Notes: generated by a model from the letters alone, not told the origin. DNA of 64,000 nucleotides from Populus alba (GCF_005239225.2 NC_133289.1:8253501-8317500); one strand, 5' to 3'. Shown: positions 24,101 to 38,479, numbered from the stretch's first letter. A program made the numbers and translations.

Positions 24101-25840
24101 AGATGTGGCTAAGGAATGGAATGTGTTGCAGCGGGCAACCGGCCAGCCACGTTCTCTCTCAAGGATCGGCGTAGACCAATCCATGTGAGCAAAAATGTGC
24201 TTGCCTTTTGATAGAATTGAACTGCTAAATAAAAAGCGATCAGTTGGTGGTTAAATGCTTTAAGAATTTGCAAGCACTAAGCTGCCATCTTACAAGCAAT
24301 CAAAAGTATTTACAATTGATGAGCTATGAATTATTTTATAAGAAATACTAGCCGCAAAAATAAATAAATAAATCCAGTGGCTACCTAAACTAGACAAGAA
24401 GAGGTACTGTAACAAATGGACGGGAGAAGCTGCTTTTGCCAGAACGGCACCGTATATCTTTAAACCAAGCTCTGCCCTCATCATCCACCAAAAATTGGAA
24501 AGAGGGAGAACAAGGATAAAATGTGCGAATCTTTCCTAAAGAAAAGAAAATCCAGGTGCAGCATTATAGATCCAAACAAGTAAAACCTTTGACCATTCCT
24601 CATTTTCCCAATTTTTATGGCTTTTACGAAACATGATTCCCGTTATTGGGTTGCTGAAAGGGTAGACTTTGTAAACCGCGCAGTTCTTCCTTTAACCGTT
24701 TACTTGGTATAGATTGAGGCAATCTGGAAAGATTAAGCAACCAAATCAGTCTGGCATGCACAATAATTAGATTTCTACAACTAGCAACTCAAGTAGGAAG
24801 CAACCAGGCTTCCAAAAAATGACCAACTCACCATCATGTATCTCCAAACTAGACATGCAAAAATTCTCCATGACAAGAATGCAAATGCCTAGACCAGATT
24901 TCGTCATAAGATACACATCAAGAAAAAAAAAAGTACACAACAACACAAATTGCCAGGAATAATTCATGCTCTACAAAGATTTGATGATAGATTATGAAAG
25001 AATCACAAACAAAGGTACAAAAATGTCATGACAATGCATCAAATCAATCAGAAAAGAAACACCTCGCCCTACAATTTCCTTCCAACCTGCACCCCAGAGA
25101 GTAGCATAGATTCATAATTCCAAATGAATCTAATTTCCATGGGGGATGACATTCAAAAAGCACATGCCATACACGAATGGTACAAGACAGCATGCAGAAG
25201 ATCCACAATAAGGTATAGAAAAATGAAAGACAGGGCAAAAAGGTGCAGTAAGGAGTATATATGAATGTGCAAGTGTGAAAATCCCAGGACATGACCCCAA
25301 AAAAAATCCTTCAGACACGACGTTCAGAAAGGCAAGAAAAATCCATCTGTGAGGCACTTAACACAAGCTTCGCAACTCCCAAACCACCTCAATAAGCCAA
25401 ACCTAGGACTAAATTCACCATTATAGAGCCCTTTGAATTCCATGTGTTCAAATAAATCCACTGCATGACTCAAAAAAGAAATGAAATCCAATTTACTGAA
25501 AACACAGTCAAACTATTGGTTCGAACACAATCACTAGTCACACCAATCCCACTCCTCAAAAACTCATTGGAAAAATGTTTCTGCCCTACTCCCTTTGATC
25601 AATTGGGTCTCACTCAAATCTTTGTAATAACAAATGGCTTGCTTGATTTCTCTGCATCGGTTCGTGTTACTGAAATCTTGGATGATCTTATTATGAACTA
25701 AGAATGTCAATTGCTCAGTCGTAATTGTTTTCGGTCACTCCAAAGCTTCTGTGGCAGAATCTGTACCCCCATCTAGCGAACTGCCATTATGAGATCAAAT
25801 TTACAATCGATTCGCTGTAAAAGGAAGAATTTTTTTTACA
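21130..25840. other. Long spacer between the CBM20 gene and the CPL2-like gene
   Basis: Holds (CT)n runs near 21410-21435 and 21900-21960, the latter followed by AAACCCTA (a telo-box-like word), as in a 5' leader, but no gene body follows. An open frame at 22528-22833 (101 codons) and others at 23345-23720 match nothing I know. The GC-richer block at 23950-24190 looks formerly functional but was not identified. Part of 25100-25840 may be the 3' untranslated region of the CPL2-like gene. Confidence 0.35.
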
Positions 25841-28800
25841 TTACCCAGGGGAGTTGACACGCTTCTGCTGTTGATTATTTACCATATTGGATGTACTTCC
25901 AAGTTCAGCATCAGCAACCTGCAAATCATTTGTCAAGAATATAACAGATGCATATTAGGCATACAGACAATGTAAAGTAATAGAAAGGGATTGCTTATGG
26001 CATTCTATTAATCTAGAAAGTGAAAAGGCATTAACAAACTTAAAATAGTAATTACACGTTCAAAAATATTTAGTCCTTCGAGTTCACACTCAGTCAAGTG
26101 CCAAATCACCCAGAACAAAAACAAAAAGATTTTCCAACACATAACAAGACAGAGAGGCTTTTGAAACCAACAAAGACTGGTGATACAATGGGCCACATGA
26201 GAAGTCAGAAGAAAACTAAAATAAATAATTGCTGGCTTCAAAATTATGGAAGATAAAGAAGTAAATAGACACTCCCAATGAACATGACAATAAAATGGTA
26301 AATCAACTCTAAAGGGATAGCTGATTCAACTACATGGGAGTACTTGGATAATGGGCCTGACCACCAAGTCTTACCTCTTAAACAGGAATAAGAGGAGCTT
26401 GGTTAAAGCCACAGTAGCAGACATGAAGCTAGCTCACTCCCCCTTCACTGTTTTTGCTCCCACATCTTGGTGCAATGCAAACTCCAAAAGGGTGTAGTTT
26501 CAGTTCAGATAACCACTTGCAATCTGGAAATTTCTTGCCAGCATACCCTTTATCCGAGCATCGCCTATGTTTTTAAACAAATGAATCAAACCAACTACTG
26601 AAAACATCATAAAAAAATCCTCACCTTGGGAGGACATTCTCTAGCTAACCCGTCTTCTTGTACCACGTCACTTGATCCAGGATTTGTAATGTCCCATACA
26701 AATCCATTCTTGTATCCAATAGAAAGCTTATCAAAATCTCGATCAAAAGCACCAGGATGGGGTGAAACATGTGCTACATATTTTTCTGAAAACAATAATA
26801 TATTCAGTACTTTCTTATAAAACATGTGGGTCAGTATTCAAGGCCACAATCAACTAGGGAATATATGCTGATATAAGAATCATAAGTCTTGCATCTATCT
26901 AATTTATGTTAAGCCCGGCTAAAATGTCCATTAGCAACCAATATGCATATGCATAACTATTGCATAACATCAACCCTATGACTATATCAAGAACTTTCTT
27001 ATTTCATCCTAGATACACCAAATGAAACAAGGAGACACTCCCTAGAGAACCAAGACATAGACAGCAACAAAGAGAAAAATCAATCAATGTCTATGTGCTT
27101 ACCAATCAATGAACAATTCACACTTGCAAATATTTAACTCCACGTTCATTGAGAGAAGAAACAATAGAAAAAGGGTATCACAATTACAAAAAATAAAAAG
27201 TATCAAGCAAGGAGAATTGTGATAGAAAAATGAGCTGGGGAATGGATTTACCTGCCAAGCTGCTAAGGGCATTCTCAGCTGCTTGCTGCTGTGCATCCTT
27301 CCTTGTTTTACCCATTCCAACACCTATCTTTTCACCAGTGAACAAAACCTAAATCATTTAAGTCAGCGAAATGAGTTTCTTGGTGTCAAAAAGCAGCATG
27401 ATAATCGCTTAGTCTTTTTACAAATGATCAGAAAAAAATATAACAAAAAGGAGATTATTTCATGGCATTGCTCATTCCAAGTTCCAGTAAAATTGAACTT
27501 TTGCCACTGATCTGCTAACATCCACCCAATTTCCATGAAGGTTTTATGCAAGTTTTCTTCCTCATCTATTTTCTATTCGAAGGGGCATTTAAAAAAGAAT
27601 GGCCACATTTCTAAGGCATAATCTCTTTCAGCCATCGTACAAACATGAACTTCAAACCGTTTGCGTCCTTTTGCAGTTAAATAACTTCTCAAATCTTCCC
27701 ATGCAGACCTTAATCTCACAGGCACACTTGTATCACGAATCTACATAAACAAATTACCAGTAATCACTTGCCTCTCATATCAGAAAACTCAGAATGGCTA
27801 ACAACAAACCAAGGAGAAGTCACTTTCCTACTTTATTGCAAGAAAAGTGACAAAAAAATGTCAGCTAAAAAGTAAAATCAAGCCATGCCTTGAGAAGTAT
27901 GAAACCTTCCAAGCTAAAAACTTTTGGGAAGGCACAGAAGTAAGGTCAACCGATCTAGAAGAATGGCTGTACAAATTTGGCCAAAATCAAAAGTTATTCT
28001 ATGAAAATTGAGAACTCTCTAAAAGAAAGTATAATTTAACAGATGGGTGAAAATATAATAAAAAAAATGTAAATACCAAAGCAAAATACAGAAATACATC
28101 TATTTTTATATAGACACATCACATCAGGTACAAGTTTTATACTGCCTGATGACATCATGACGATGAAAGCAAGTAACATGAAAACAATTACACTTGATTT
28201 GATCTTCTCCTAGCTTGAGGAAGAACTATGATAAGTAATAGTAGGCATGTAAAAGCTTTAATAGTTCCAAATAATGTAATCAAGCTACACACCTCATCCT
28301 CATTTCCACTCAATTAACATCAAATACTCACTATTCGAACACTTTTTAAAAAAATATGTCATAAAAATAACAAGTAGACAATTCCACGGAACAAGTGAAT
28401 AATAGTAAAAAACCTCAATAAACAAATAACATCAAGCAAATTATACCTCTGAATTGATGCGAGTGAGAACAATGTTTTTCTCTGGCAATCTAATCACAGG
28501 TCTAACAACTCTCTCATGGCCATCCGATAATCGCAGAACCTCCTCCAATTGAACCTTATACGTCTTTCCATTATCCATAACAACATCACTCTCTATGTAC
28601 TGCTTCAAAAGCAACCGATCATCGATATACCTCCTCATCTCTACATACATTCCCAATACCCTCATCGGATCCATGATTGATTGTGCGATCCAAACCCTAA
28701 GAGCCTCAATTCTATCCTCAAACGACTTCATCGTATTCGCAACGATAAGCGTCTCATCAAGATCGAACACAATAGAAAGACAACGCATATTGAGCATCCG

Positions 28801-29275
28801 TAGACACGAATTGTACAATGCTACAGGTGCCGCAAAGCACCAAAAACACGGAAACTTCTTTTGCTTACTTGGCATTGCCACTAAATGAATCTCCTCGTCT
28901 CCAATTAAAACCACAGCAGTCTATAATAACAAAAAAAAAATGTCAAGATCATCTCATTCTCACTTCTTCAATTCTTAAATAGAACTACAAAATTAAGCAT
29001 GCTTAATTACACAAAAATTTCAGCTAATTGAATCAATTAAGCTCTAAATCAGGGGAAAATAAAAAGAAAAAATAATGCAGACCTTGACTTCATGGAAGCA
29101 AGAGGCATGAAGATTGATCAAATGTGACTGTTCCGTAGGAGAAGACGATTCGAGCTTGCAACGGACGGAAAATGGAGAGATTGTTTGGAGAACTGAAAGA
29201 GGAGGACAGCGCTCACTTTGTTGAGAGATGTGGTGGATTCGAGTCCCGTTGTTTGGGAACTGGAATTTCTGTTCC
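25841..29275 (-). pseudogene. CPL2: CPL2-type RNA polymerase II CTD phosphatase-like gene, internally deleted
   Basis: Six exon pieces follow plant CPL1/CPL2 proteins. E1 (29083-about 29275): GTRIHHISQQSERCPPLS, no start codon; a stop precedes it in frame. E2 (28447-28920): the FCP-homology start with acid motif [12 protein letters not shown] and [10 protein letters not shown]3 (about 27603-27740): [19 protein letters not shown] and [14 protein letters not shown], then homology stops abruptly. E4 (27252-27348) and E5 (26625-26785): the second half of a C-terminal dsRNA-binding domain ([20 protein letters not shown]) and tail. E6 (25841-25918): ends at TAA. Only about 250 bases separate E3 and E4, yet the second half of the phosphatase domain and the first dsRBD should lie there. 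Intact relatives dephosphorylate the Pol II tail in the nucleus. Surviving splice sites look sound, so a short transcript is possible. Confidence 0.85.
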
Positions 29276-29989
29276 GTCGCCGGAAATTACCAGCAGTAAT
29301 TTCGAATAATTAGCAGAAGTAAATGATGATAAAGTGACAGGAACAGCAATGCCTGCGGACTTGCTATGTTTTCTCTCTATGACTCACTTCTGCTGGTCTC
29401 TCCTGTCAGGCCTTTAGAGGCGCACAGACGCTCTCTCAACTTGATGCTTCTCTGTCTATAAGTGGTTTCAAAAAGAAAGGCAACAGGGCGGGGAGGTGTA
29501 TTTATAGGAGAATGCGGCAGTTTAATTCATTGTGTTTTGTAAATAATTTTATGTGTGTGTGAGTGTGTGTGGATAACTTTGCCCTCCGCCTGTAGGCCAG
29601 CTAAAGTGGAGGTTTGAAAGGGATTGGATACGTGGATTGTGATGAGGTGGCGATATAGGAAGGACAGCTTAGGACCGCTTGATCTTTTCAATTTTTAATT
29701 CAAACTAATTTCTGTTTGCCTCTCCTTAGATTAATGGTGTGTTATAATAATTTCATAATTAATTAAGTTTTTTTTTATTAGATTCGACTAAAATTCAAGA
29801 AAAATTTATTTTTTTAATTTCCATATATTAGTTTGACTTCAAATTCAAATTTTGATGAAATAAATGTAATTAGTAATTTTTCTATATATAACATGTTAAA
29901 AAATAAATAGATACCGGTTTTAAAGTTTCAAGCCTCATGCATTTTGTTGATTTTTTATTTCCTTATATTTTTTTATTTTTTTTATATAT

Positions 29990-30600
29990 CTTGTAACAAG
30001 ACCCTATTTAGATAAATAATTATATTTTAATAATTATTCTATTAGTTTATGTCTTTAAAATATTATTTTAGCCTTTTGTTATAATATTTCATTTTTATGG
30101 TTATATATGAAACTTATAAGCACACGTTTTATAAAATATTTGTGCATAAATATTCAATGAAAATATAATATATTTTCCTTATTGTCAATTTTTATAGTGC
30201 TCCCTTTAATTAATTAATTTTTTTATAGAAACATTATTTATCATTTTTTACTTTATAATTGCTTTATAGATCATGATAAGCATGGTTTTAATTAAATAAA
30301 GTGTTCCCTCAAAAATTAAAAAGAACTAAATAAATAACAAAAATGAAGTTTCGGCAAAAAAAATATATTTTTTATCTTACTTAATTTAAATCATTTGAGT
30401 TTTGATAGGTATTTATTTTAATTATTTTTAAGATTTTTTTTTCAAATAATTATACTATTAATAAAAAATAACTTCCAAGATAAATAAGAGAAAACAATTA
30501 AAATGCAAAGAACAAAAAAAAGTTAAAATATTTGTATGTACATTTATCTTTTATTTCTTACAAGAAAGATTAGCTTCTCACTTTAGTTTTTAATTGATAT
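29990..30600. repeat. AT-rich dispersed repeat, copy 2
   Basis: Shares ordered words with 15600-16260: TTATATATGAAACTTATA, AATATTCAATGAAAAT (near 30155), ATAGATCATGATAAGC (near 30267), then ATATATTTTTTATC and AATTTAAATCATT. No coding. Confidence 0.5.
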
Positions 30601-30829
30601 TAATAATTTGTAATGATTTATTAGTTCATATATTTTTTTAATTTATTTTATTAAGCATAAACATTGTCTTTCCATTTCTCAACTAAAAACTTTCATTATA
30701 CCAAAACACTTATTTATAATGTTAGTGTTTTTTTTGTGTTCACAATATTACATGAATTTTTCTAAGGTTAAGAGTACGGGCTGGCCTTCCAAAGTCTAAA
30801 GCGCATGGCCTTTTACTTTTTTTTTTTTT

Positions 30830-31470
30830 TATTTAATTGTTGTATTGTAGTTTTCTTTTTAATTAAGATTATTACAATAAAATTTTTAAAAAAGTCCAAT
30901 TATACCTTACTTTTCAACTAAAATTTAAGCTTTTTATGGTAATATTGACAATATAAATCTAATATGCAGTTTTTTTTTTTTAAAAAAAAAAATGCTGATG
31001 AATATTCAATGAGAATATTTTTTATTTTTATGTTTATTTTTTTATATAATTTTCTCCAAATTAATTATTTTTTATTTTTTATGTCTCTGGATTAGAGTTA
31101 TCAAGGCATGATTTTTTTTCATTGAAATTTTCTTTCTATATGATACTAAGTTTTTTATTCAAAAAACTTCTATTAATTAAAAAAAAAAAACATGCTATTG
31201 CTAGGAATAAAATGAAAAAAGGAGTTTTTTCTAAAGAAATATTGATTTTTTTCCTCATTGATTTAAATCAATTGAATTCGTTGCAATTTTATTTTAATTG
31301 TGTTAGGTTTTCATTCAAAAAATTAGTTTACTGACAAAAATATACTTGTTTTTTTTTAAAAAATAAAATAATACATTGATAAAAGAAAGGAATTATGACT
31401 AAAAAAAAATACTTTTTTCTGTAATTTAAATCGTTGAAATTCTTAAAAATATTTATTTCGAGCGGACATT
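30830..31470. repeat. AT-rich dispersed repeat, copy 3
   Basis: Shares GAATATTCAATGAGAATA (near 31000) and repeated modules of AATTTAAATC-type followed by GAAATTC (near 31270 and 31425) with the copies at 15600 and 29990. It lies next to copy 2, head to tail. Confidence 0.5.
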
Positions 31471-31984
31471 CTATTAATTTACCTATATTAATACATAAAT
31501 CATTTAACCCATGTAAAAAACATAGAAGAGGCATATTTTCAAATTTAGGTTAACCAAGTTCCTCTCCTTTCTCTCTTTCATTAATCCTCGTTTCATTTCT
31601 GAAACAAAAACAAGTTTATGCTCTGCACGCGGTCCTTTTGCTTCCTAGGGCGACCTCCATTTCTGACTTAACTACTTGAATGATCTTATCACACATGCAT
31701 TAACAATATCTAGAAGTAATAGAGGGCATGCAACAAGAATTAATGTGCTTGAATTGTCGATCGAAGGTTATAATTTTTACATGATGACAAGGAAGCTATA
31801 GGGCGTGTGTTTTTTGCGTTTTTCTTTTTAATTATTTTTTTCTTGTATTTTTATATCATGCTAGTATTCTAATGTAAAAAATAAATATAAAAATATAAAA
31901 AAATATTTTAATACTCCATAGTGAAACACTACTGTACTAATAAAACCGAGTGGAACATTCCCAGGGCAAATTAAGGCACAATTT

Positions 31985-32951
<967 letters not shown>

Positions 32952-33133
32952 CTAACGTTAACCGCGTATGTTTTTTTGGAGAGTTGCGGAATGGGGAGTG
33001 CCAGTGGTGATTTTGGTAGTGCTGTTGTGTTCTTACTGGTTTTTAATGAAGGTTTGATGCTTTATCCTCTCTGGTGATTTAGGGGCCGTTGGATCAAGTT
33101 GCGTATCCATCTGATGGTTCTGAAAGTAGAGAC

Positions 33134-33149
33134 CTTATCTTGCCTTATC
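33134..33149 (-). promoter_or_regulatory. Paired GATA/I-box motifs upstream of LHCB4
   Basis: Two GATAAG motifs on the gene's strand (33134-33139 and 33144-33149), one helical turn apart, lie about 195 bases upstream of the start codon. A third GATAA lies near 33062. Paired GATAAG boxes are a known feature of light-regulated LHC promoters; activity here is inferred. Confidence 0.6.
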
Positions 33150-33289
33150 TGAATGTGGGGTCTGGTGACTTGTGCTTTGCTTGTAACATTTGGCGCCATC
33201 TTTTTGTGGTTGATGTTGGCCGGAGAAAATCTAGTTGATCATCTTTCAGGATTTCTGTCGGGAACCACTGCACAGACACCATTTTATAA

Positions 33290-34118
33290 AAATTAGTTTT
33301 TTTTTTTTTTTTATGTTAATGTATTGATATTTAAAAATTAGTTTTTTAAAAATAATAATAAAATATTATTTTAATATATTTCTTAATAATAAATACATTA
33401 AAAAACAATCATTATTCCATTTCCATTCATCACCTTAAAAAAAAAAAAATTGCAACTAGTTTGACAGGGATTTCTTTTTGATACTCCATAGTTTTATGTA
33501 GCAGCAGTAAGAAATCTCTAAACACAACTTTACTTGTTTCCTTACACTTTCTGCATGATTTTTTCCCGTGTTGATGCTTGATGACAAAAGGATGTGACCT
33601 GGTAAACTTTTAAAACTTTTTATAAACGTGCGCATAATCCAAATTATAAAATCTTGCATGTTAACCTATATCAGTACAATGACAATATTCTTTCATTACA
33701 CTGATTAATTATTATTTTTTAATTTAATCCTTTTTCAATTTTTTTATTTATTATATTTGGCCAGTAAAGAAACAGGGGCACCGATCCTAGTAGAGACAAG
33801 AACGAGAGATAAATAAAAAGTTGCTTCAATGAACAGTAATACATTTTCAAGGTAATTTTGAAAAGACTAATCTTTGCATAAGCACGGATGATCAAAACTC
33901 CGGATCACCCTTCAAGGATGATCGCGCAATGATCAATGGGCAAAGACAGTCCCACGTACCTGTCGTCAGCACGAATTTTCTACACATTTAAATGAATAAA
34001 TTTGTAAATCATAGCGTGCTAAAAATGAAAAGGTATTTACAGCGTTAAAATGTGCTCCTGGAAGGAGAGAAGCAAGAATCATATACAACCAACCAGAATT
34101 TTATACAAACTCCAGACC
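33290..34118. other. Spacer between LHCB4 and AIRP2
   Basis: AT-rich, with a short interspersed repeat near 33290-33410. No gene seen. The part from about 34000 is probably AIRP2 3' untranslated sequence. Confidence 0.4.
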
Positions 34119-36880
34119 CTAAAACCGGTAACAGGGCTCGTAAGGAACAAGCACTGGATCAGGAACAATGAGAGGCAACCTGTCAATGTACATGAACAGT
34201 CTCTTCAAATTCTGTCTAGTGATTGAAGACAAGTCGATAATCTCATTTCTGCTGGTGTAGATCCAAAGATCACCTGAGTTGACTCTCTTGAGACTGTCTC
34301 GGCAGAAAGGACATGATTGAGAGCGAGCACGCCTAAAGCAACCACAGCAAGAAGAGAGATTTGAAGTCAAACTTGTAATGTGAGCATGGACCAAAAGCAC
34401 ACTACGATTCATTGGTGTTTACATGAACTAGCAGAGAATTTAGACATAATTATCTGATCCTGGCCGTATTTGACAAGATGATTTTGGCAGACAAGGACGA
34501 CCCCAAAAGAAGACAGCACCAAATAATTTGCCAGGGGACGATCTTTTTTTAGCAATATGATCAAGCAACATGAGTTCTATATGTTGAGAGAAATAATGAA
34601 AAACTACCAAGAAAAACAACAGCTAAAGAAATTGCTGCATTCAATATCGATCCATATAATGGTGGTTTCTATGGAATAATGAAATGAGTCAAGCAGCAAC
34701 AGAATCGCCAACCTCTTGAACTTCAGAGCGATAACTTAGTCTACCAAGTATTTATCAATTTTCATCCCCTGTGCAAATAGACTGGATAATGTAAAAGCAT
34801 CAATAGAAAAGGTACCTAGCTGCATGATTTTAGAAGTTACATTCCCTGATTGAGTCCTCCTATGTGATTATTTGTGTGTCCATGTGCACATGCTTGCTGG
34901 TGTGTGGAAGTTAACTTACCAATCCCGATAGCACTTCAAACACATTACATGATTGCATTTGGGCAATACAACCCTGCTATTAATCTCCATGCAAATGCCA
35001 CATTCTTCTTCTCTCTCTAAATCAATTTCAGAGACCTTTCCTTTGTCCATTTCATCTTTCTTTTTGTACTTTGCACAGATTTCTTTTTGCTTTCTGTCTT
35101 CTACATCAGTGATTCCTCTTTGAAGTTGCAGTAAAGAAGGAAATATCACCCCTGTCAACACAAAAAGAAAAGGTGATGAATGGATTGGACTGCTGGTATC
35201 TCTGTTCAAAGAAAATAAATTATAAACCAAATGCAGCATGCTTTAAAATTTTGATTCATACACTTGAAGTTATTGACTTCTTTAAACCTCACTCACCATA
35301 GAACTCTCTTATGCTAGCCTTTCTTTCATGAATAGACATGGTTGTTTTTCCATCCTCATAAGCCTGCGACTCAACATGATAATAATACATCAAGGATTAG
35401 GCAACGTTTGTTTTTTACTATAATAAAATTTGCAAGCAGAAGGGAGTTCAGCAATCATAAATTGACTTTTGGCCACTAAAAACAATTTCACATAAACTAG
35501 AAAAGAATAAGTAAACCACCTTGTATATAAGAATTCTAAGCAATCCCAAGGCACCAGCTAGGTGAAAACCAGTCCATTGGACAAGAAAAAGAAAAAGGTG
35601 AGCGGCAGGGCTGTAGGATAATCTCATTTGAAGGCAGGCACCATCATATTCCCTGGGATAATCAGAAGCTCTGCATCACGAAAAACACATAAATAAACCA
35701 TATTTTTGGGCATCATAATAAAGAGCCCCATAAACACACACACACACACACTCTAACTTCGTTTCTGAGGAACAAATTGTCCAACGCAGAAAATTTCATA
35801 ACCACAAAGATGTTAATAACCATGTATTGAGCTTATTAAACCTTCTATCTTGGCCAGGGAAAGAACAGGGAGCCATTGAGAAGCCTATCTGAAACAGAAA
35901 CTGATATGCATACTAAATATGATAACAAATGCAGAGTATAATAAAAATCCGAAACCAGTTTCAAACAAGAAAGCAATTCATCTAGCAGGGCATCATTCGC
36001 CCATCTACAACCGCATCATGTGAAGTCTCGCGTGGCTACAAAAAAGACAAAACGGGCAAATTCACCGTCTATTCACTGTCCCAGTAATCCTTTAAATTTG
36101 CAATTTGCTCTCAATCAACAATGGCTATCAAGTGTTCTAATTTCTAAAAAAATCAAATGTAGTCTCCTGGATGGTTCTTCCGTGGATAAATTACAAAAAC
36201 ACTTGAACGAATCATGCCAACATAGAGCAAAGAAAATGTCTGTGACACAAAGTAGCATCATTATAGCAACCTTCAATGAGAGAAATCCCAGAAAAAACAA
36301 TTTTTTTTTAGTTAATCATTATTTTTTCCAGTTCACAGCTTAATTGACATAAATACCTGAAACAGGAAGAACTAAATTACCAGAAATACAAAAGGGTCGA
36401 AAGTAAAAATACCAACTTCCACAGCTAGTTCTACCCTTTTTTCCTTTACAAACTTTGATTTTCTGAGATGGAGGAAATTTATTTAAACTGGGGTAAAATA
36501 AAAAAAATTATGCTTTCCCGCTCAATAAATACCTTATCCACATTGATAAGAATATCAATCCACTTAGCCCACTAAACAAAAAGAAAATAACCAGACAGAC
36601 AAACAGACAAGAACAAACATGTCATTAAAAAAAATAATAAAAAAAACTTGAAAAAGAAATAAAATTAGAAACCAAAACAATTTTCTCAGAAATCCCAAAA
36701 TATCTCACCAAATTCAGTTAATACACAAAAAACACAGAAAATACAAATAACAAACAAACAAAAAAAAACTGGAAAAATACAGAGAAAGGAGAGAAGAGAT
36801 TACAGAGTGTTGGCAAACTGAATATCAGCTTCAAGCGCTTTAAGAGAATCCTTAAACGATTTCCTCATTTCCCTTTTCAT
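34119..36880 (-). CDS. AIRP2: RING-type E3 ubiquitin ligase, AIRP2-like
   Basis: Five exons join in phase: 36804-36868 (or from 36880), 35520-35670, 35297-35363, 34920-35151, 34119-34332. They give 242 residues from the MRKSFKDSLKALEADIQFA start; an in-frame upstream ATG at 36880 would add MKRE. The first half is the conserved family region (YSPAAHLFLFLVQWT, GALGLLRILIYK, VIFPSLLQLQRGITDVEDRK). A C3HC4 RING follows at about residues 147-185: CGIC, CNHVMC, CYRDW and CPFC, all zinc ligands present. The C-terminal tail is also conserved. Arabidopsis AIRP2 (At5g01520) is a cytosolic E3 ligase acting positively in ABA and drought responses. No break seen; likely functional. Confidence 0.95.
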
Positions 36881-37027
36881 TTCTCTTCCAAAAATCCACC
36901 ACTCCTTCAAAAACCATCCATTAAAAATTTTTCCTTCCTTCTTTCTTTCACATAAAAACCTTTAAATCATCTCCAAAAGAAAACCCAAAACAATAAAAAT
37001 AAGAACAATTATGAGACTGAGGCAGGT

Positions 37028-37057
37028 AGAGAGGGCGAGAGAGAGAGAGAGAGAGAA
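37028..37057. repeat. (GA)n tract in the AIRP2 leader or promoter
   Basis: An interrupted GA run about 150 bases upstream of the AIRP2 start, probably in the 5' untranslated region. Confidence 0.8.
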
Positions 37058-37277
37058 TAAAGGAGCAGAAAGAAGAGTGAGGGTTACTGCGTTGGGCTTT
37101 TCGCTTGGTGCACACGTAATGGTCACTCTCATCAGTTTTACTCATTAAAAACCAAAGAAGCTTGAAGGAAGAAGATTGTACTTAGCATAATTACGTTATT
37201 ACCCATAATTTTGCCTCGAAATTTATACTTTACCCGCTCCCCGATATTTCTGCTTTCTCACTGGTCAGTCACGTTTG

Positions 37278-37285
37278 TGACGTCA
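37278..37285. promoter_or_regulatory. Palindromic TGACGTCA bZIP site upstream of AIRP2
   Basis: A perfect TGACGTCA lies about 400 bases upstream of the AIRP2 start. It is a consensus bZIP (C-box/TGA) site. An ACACGT word lies nearer the gene at about 37110. ABA-linked control is plausible but unproven. Confidence 0.4.
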
Positions 37286-38479
37286 GGTTACTTGGGTAAA
37301 GCTCATTTTAACCCCTTAATATTATTCTATTCACAGTCGGGTGTCAAGTCTTTCGATGTTATCAAACTTACCCTAAAGTAATGCACATTAAAATATGTCA
37401 CTTCTTAATCCATTCATTTAATGATAAGTAAACATTGTTTTCAATTTTCATGCTAAGTGTTTCTAGTTAAATATATATATAAACCCAACCTATTATAATG
37501 AATAGTGTTAGCGCTGAATTATTGTAAATTTCTTTTTTATACAAGCTAGTGAATTGGATAAAAGAAATTAATATGATTTGATACTAAAATAATCTTTTTA
37601 GGATATATTTTATCTTATTTTTGCGCCATGTATGGAAGTGACATTATCTTATGTCCATTATATTTAGGATAAAATTGATAAGAGCAAGAGTTTTGAGACA
37701 ACTAAATAATAATAAGATATAAATAAGGGGCTAGATTGAAGTTTCCCTTGTTTGGGTGTGCGTGTGGGTCAACAGCTATGAGGTTATGGGTGGCGGTTTG
37801 GATGATGTTTACGGAGTGTTATTTTTGTCGTCATAGACACGAGTACGATGTTCGCGGCATCTGCCGACGCGTGGCAGGCATGCATGCTTGATCTACCTGT
37901 TAAACAATGGCCCCACGTTTCTTATGATTAATTTTTTTAGATCCTTGGAGTGCCACGTTTTCTGATTGGTAAATGAGATGGACCCCACCAAAGACCTAGA
38001 TTGTTGCCCAGAAGCTCTACTGATCAAACCATGAAAATCTTGCATTGGATAACAAAAATAATTAACTAAGCTTAAAAGAAAGATATCTGATGAAGACCTT
38101 TACTACATTTATGAGGTTGAGAGTTCAGAGCGATATATGCGTTGATTTACTCGTTAGACTTGTAATAATTATATCTGTTGTAAGATAATAATATAAATCT
38201 CATTTTAAAGTTTTAATTATTATATTGAATTGATTTTTTAATAAGATATTATAGTGTTATTGATTAATATATTATGAGTTTAAATCTTAATATTTTTATT
38301 CTATTTAATAAAAAGTAAAATATAAAATAATATAAGTTTGTACAAGTTCTAATTTTAAATAAACTTTTATTTAATGTGGTGTATTAATAAATAATATAAA
38401 TTATATATTTAGATCTAATCTAATAATATAGGTTTATACAAATTTTTTGCTCAAAGCTTTTATTTAAAGTAATATATTA
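37286..38479. other. Spacer upstream of the 5.2-kb duplication
   Basis: No gene seen. From about 38160 to 38520 the DNA is built from degenerate repeats of about 100 bases (ATAATATAAGTTTGTACAA near 38322, ATAATATAGGTTTATACAA near 38423). The left breakpoint of the 5.2-kb duplication falls at the edge of this block. Confidence 0.45.

Larger units (their letters stand above)
29276..31984. other. Spacer between CPL2-like and LHCB4 genes
   Basis: 29276-29520 is GC-richer with CT and GA tracts and may hold the old promoter and leader of the CPL2-like gene. A (TG)n run lies near 29550-29570. From 29700 the sequence is AT-rich and dominated by two dispersed repeat copies, annotated separately. The last 100 bases before 31985 should be the LHCB4 3' untranslated region. 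Confidence 0.4.
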
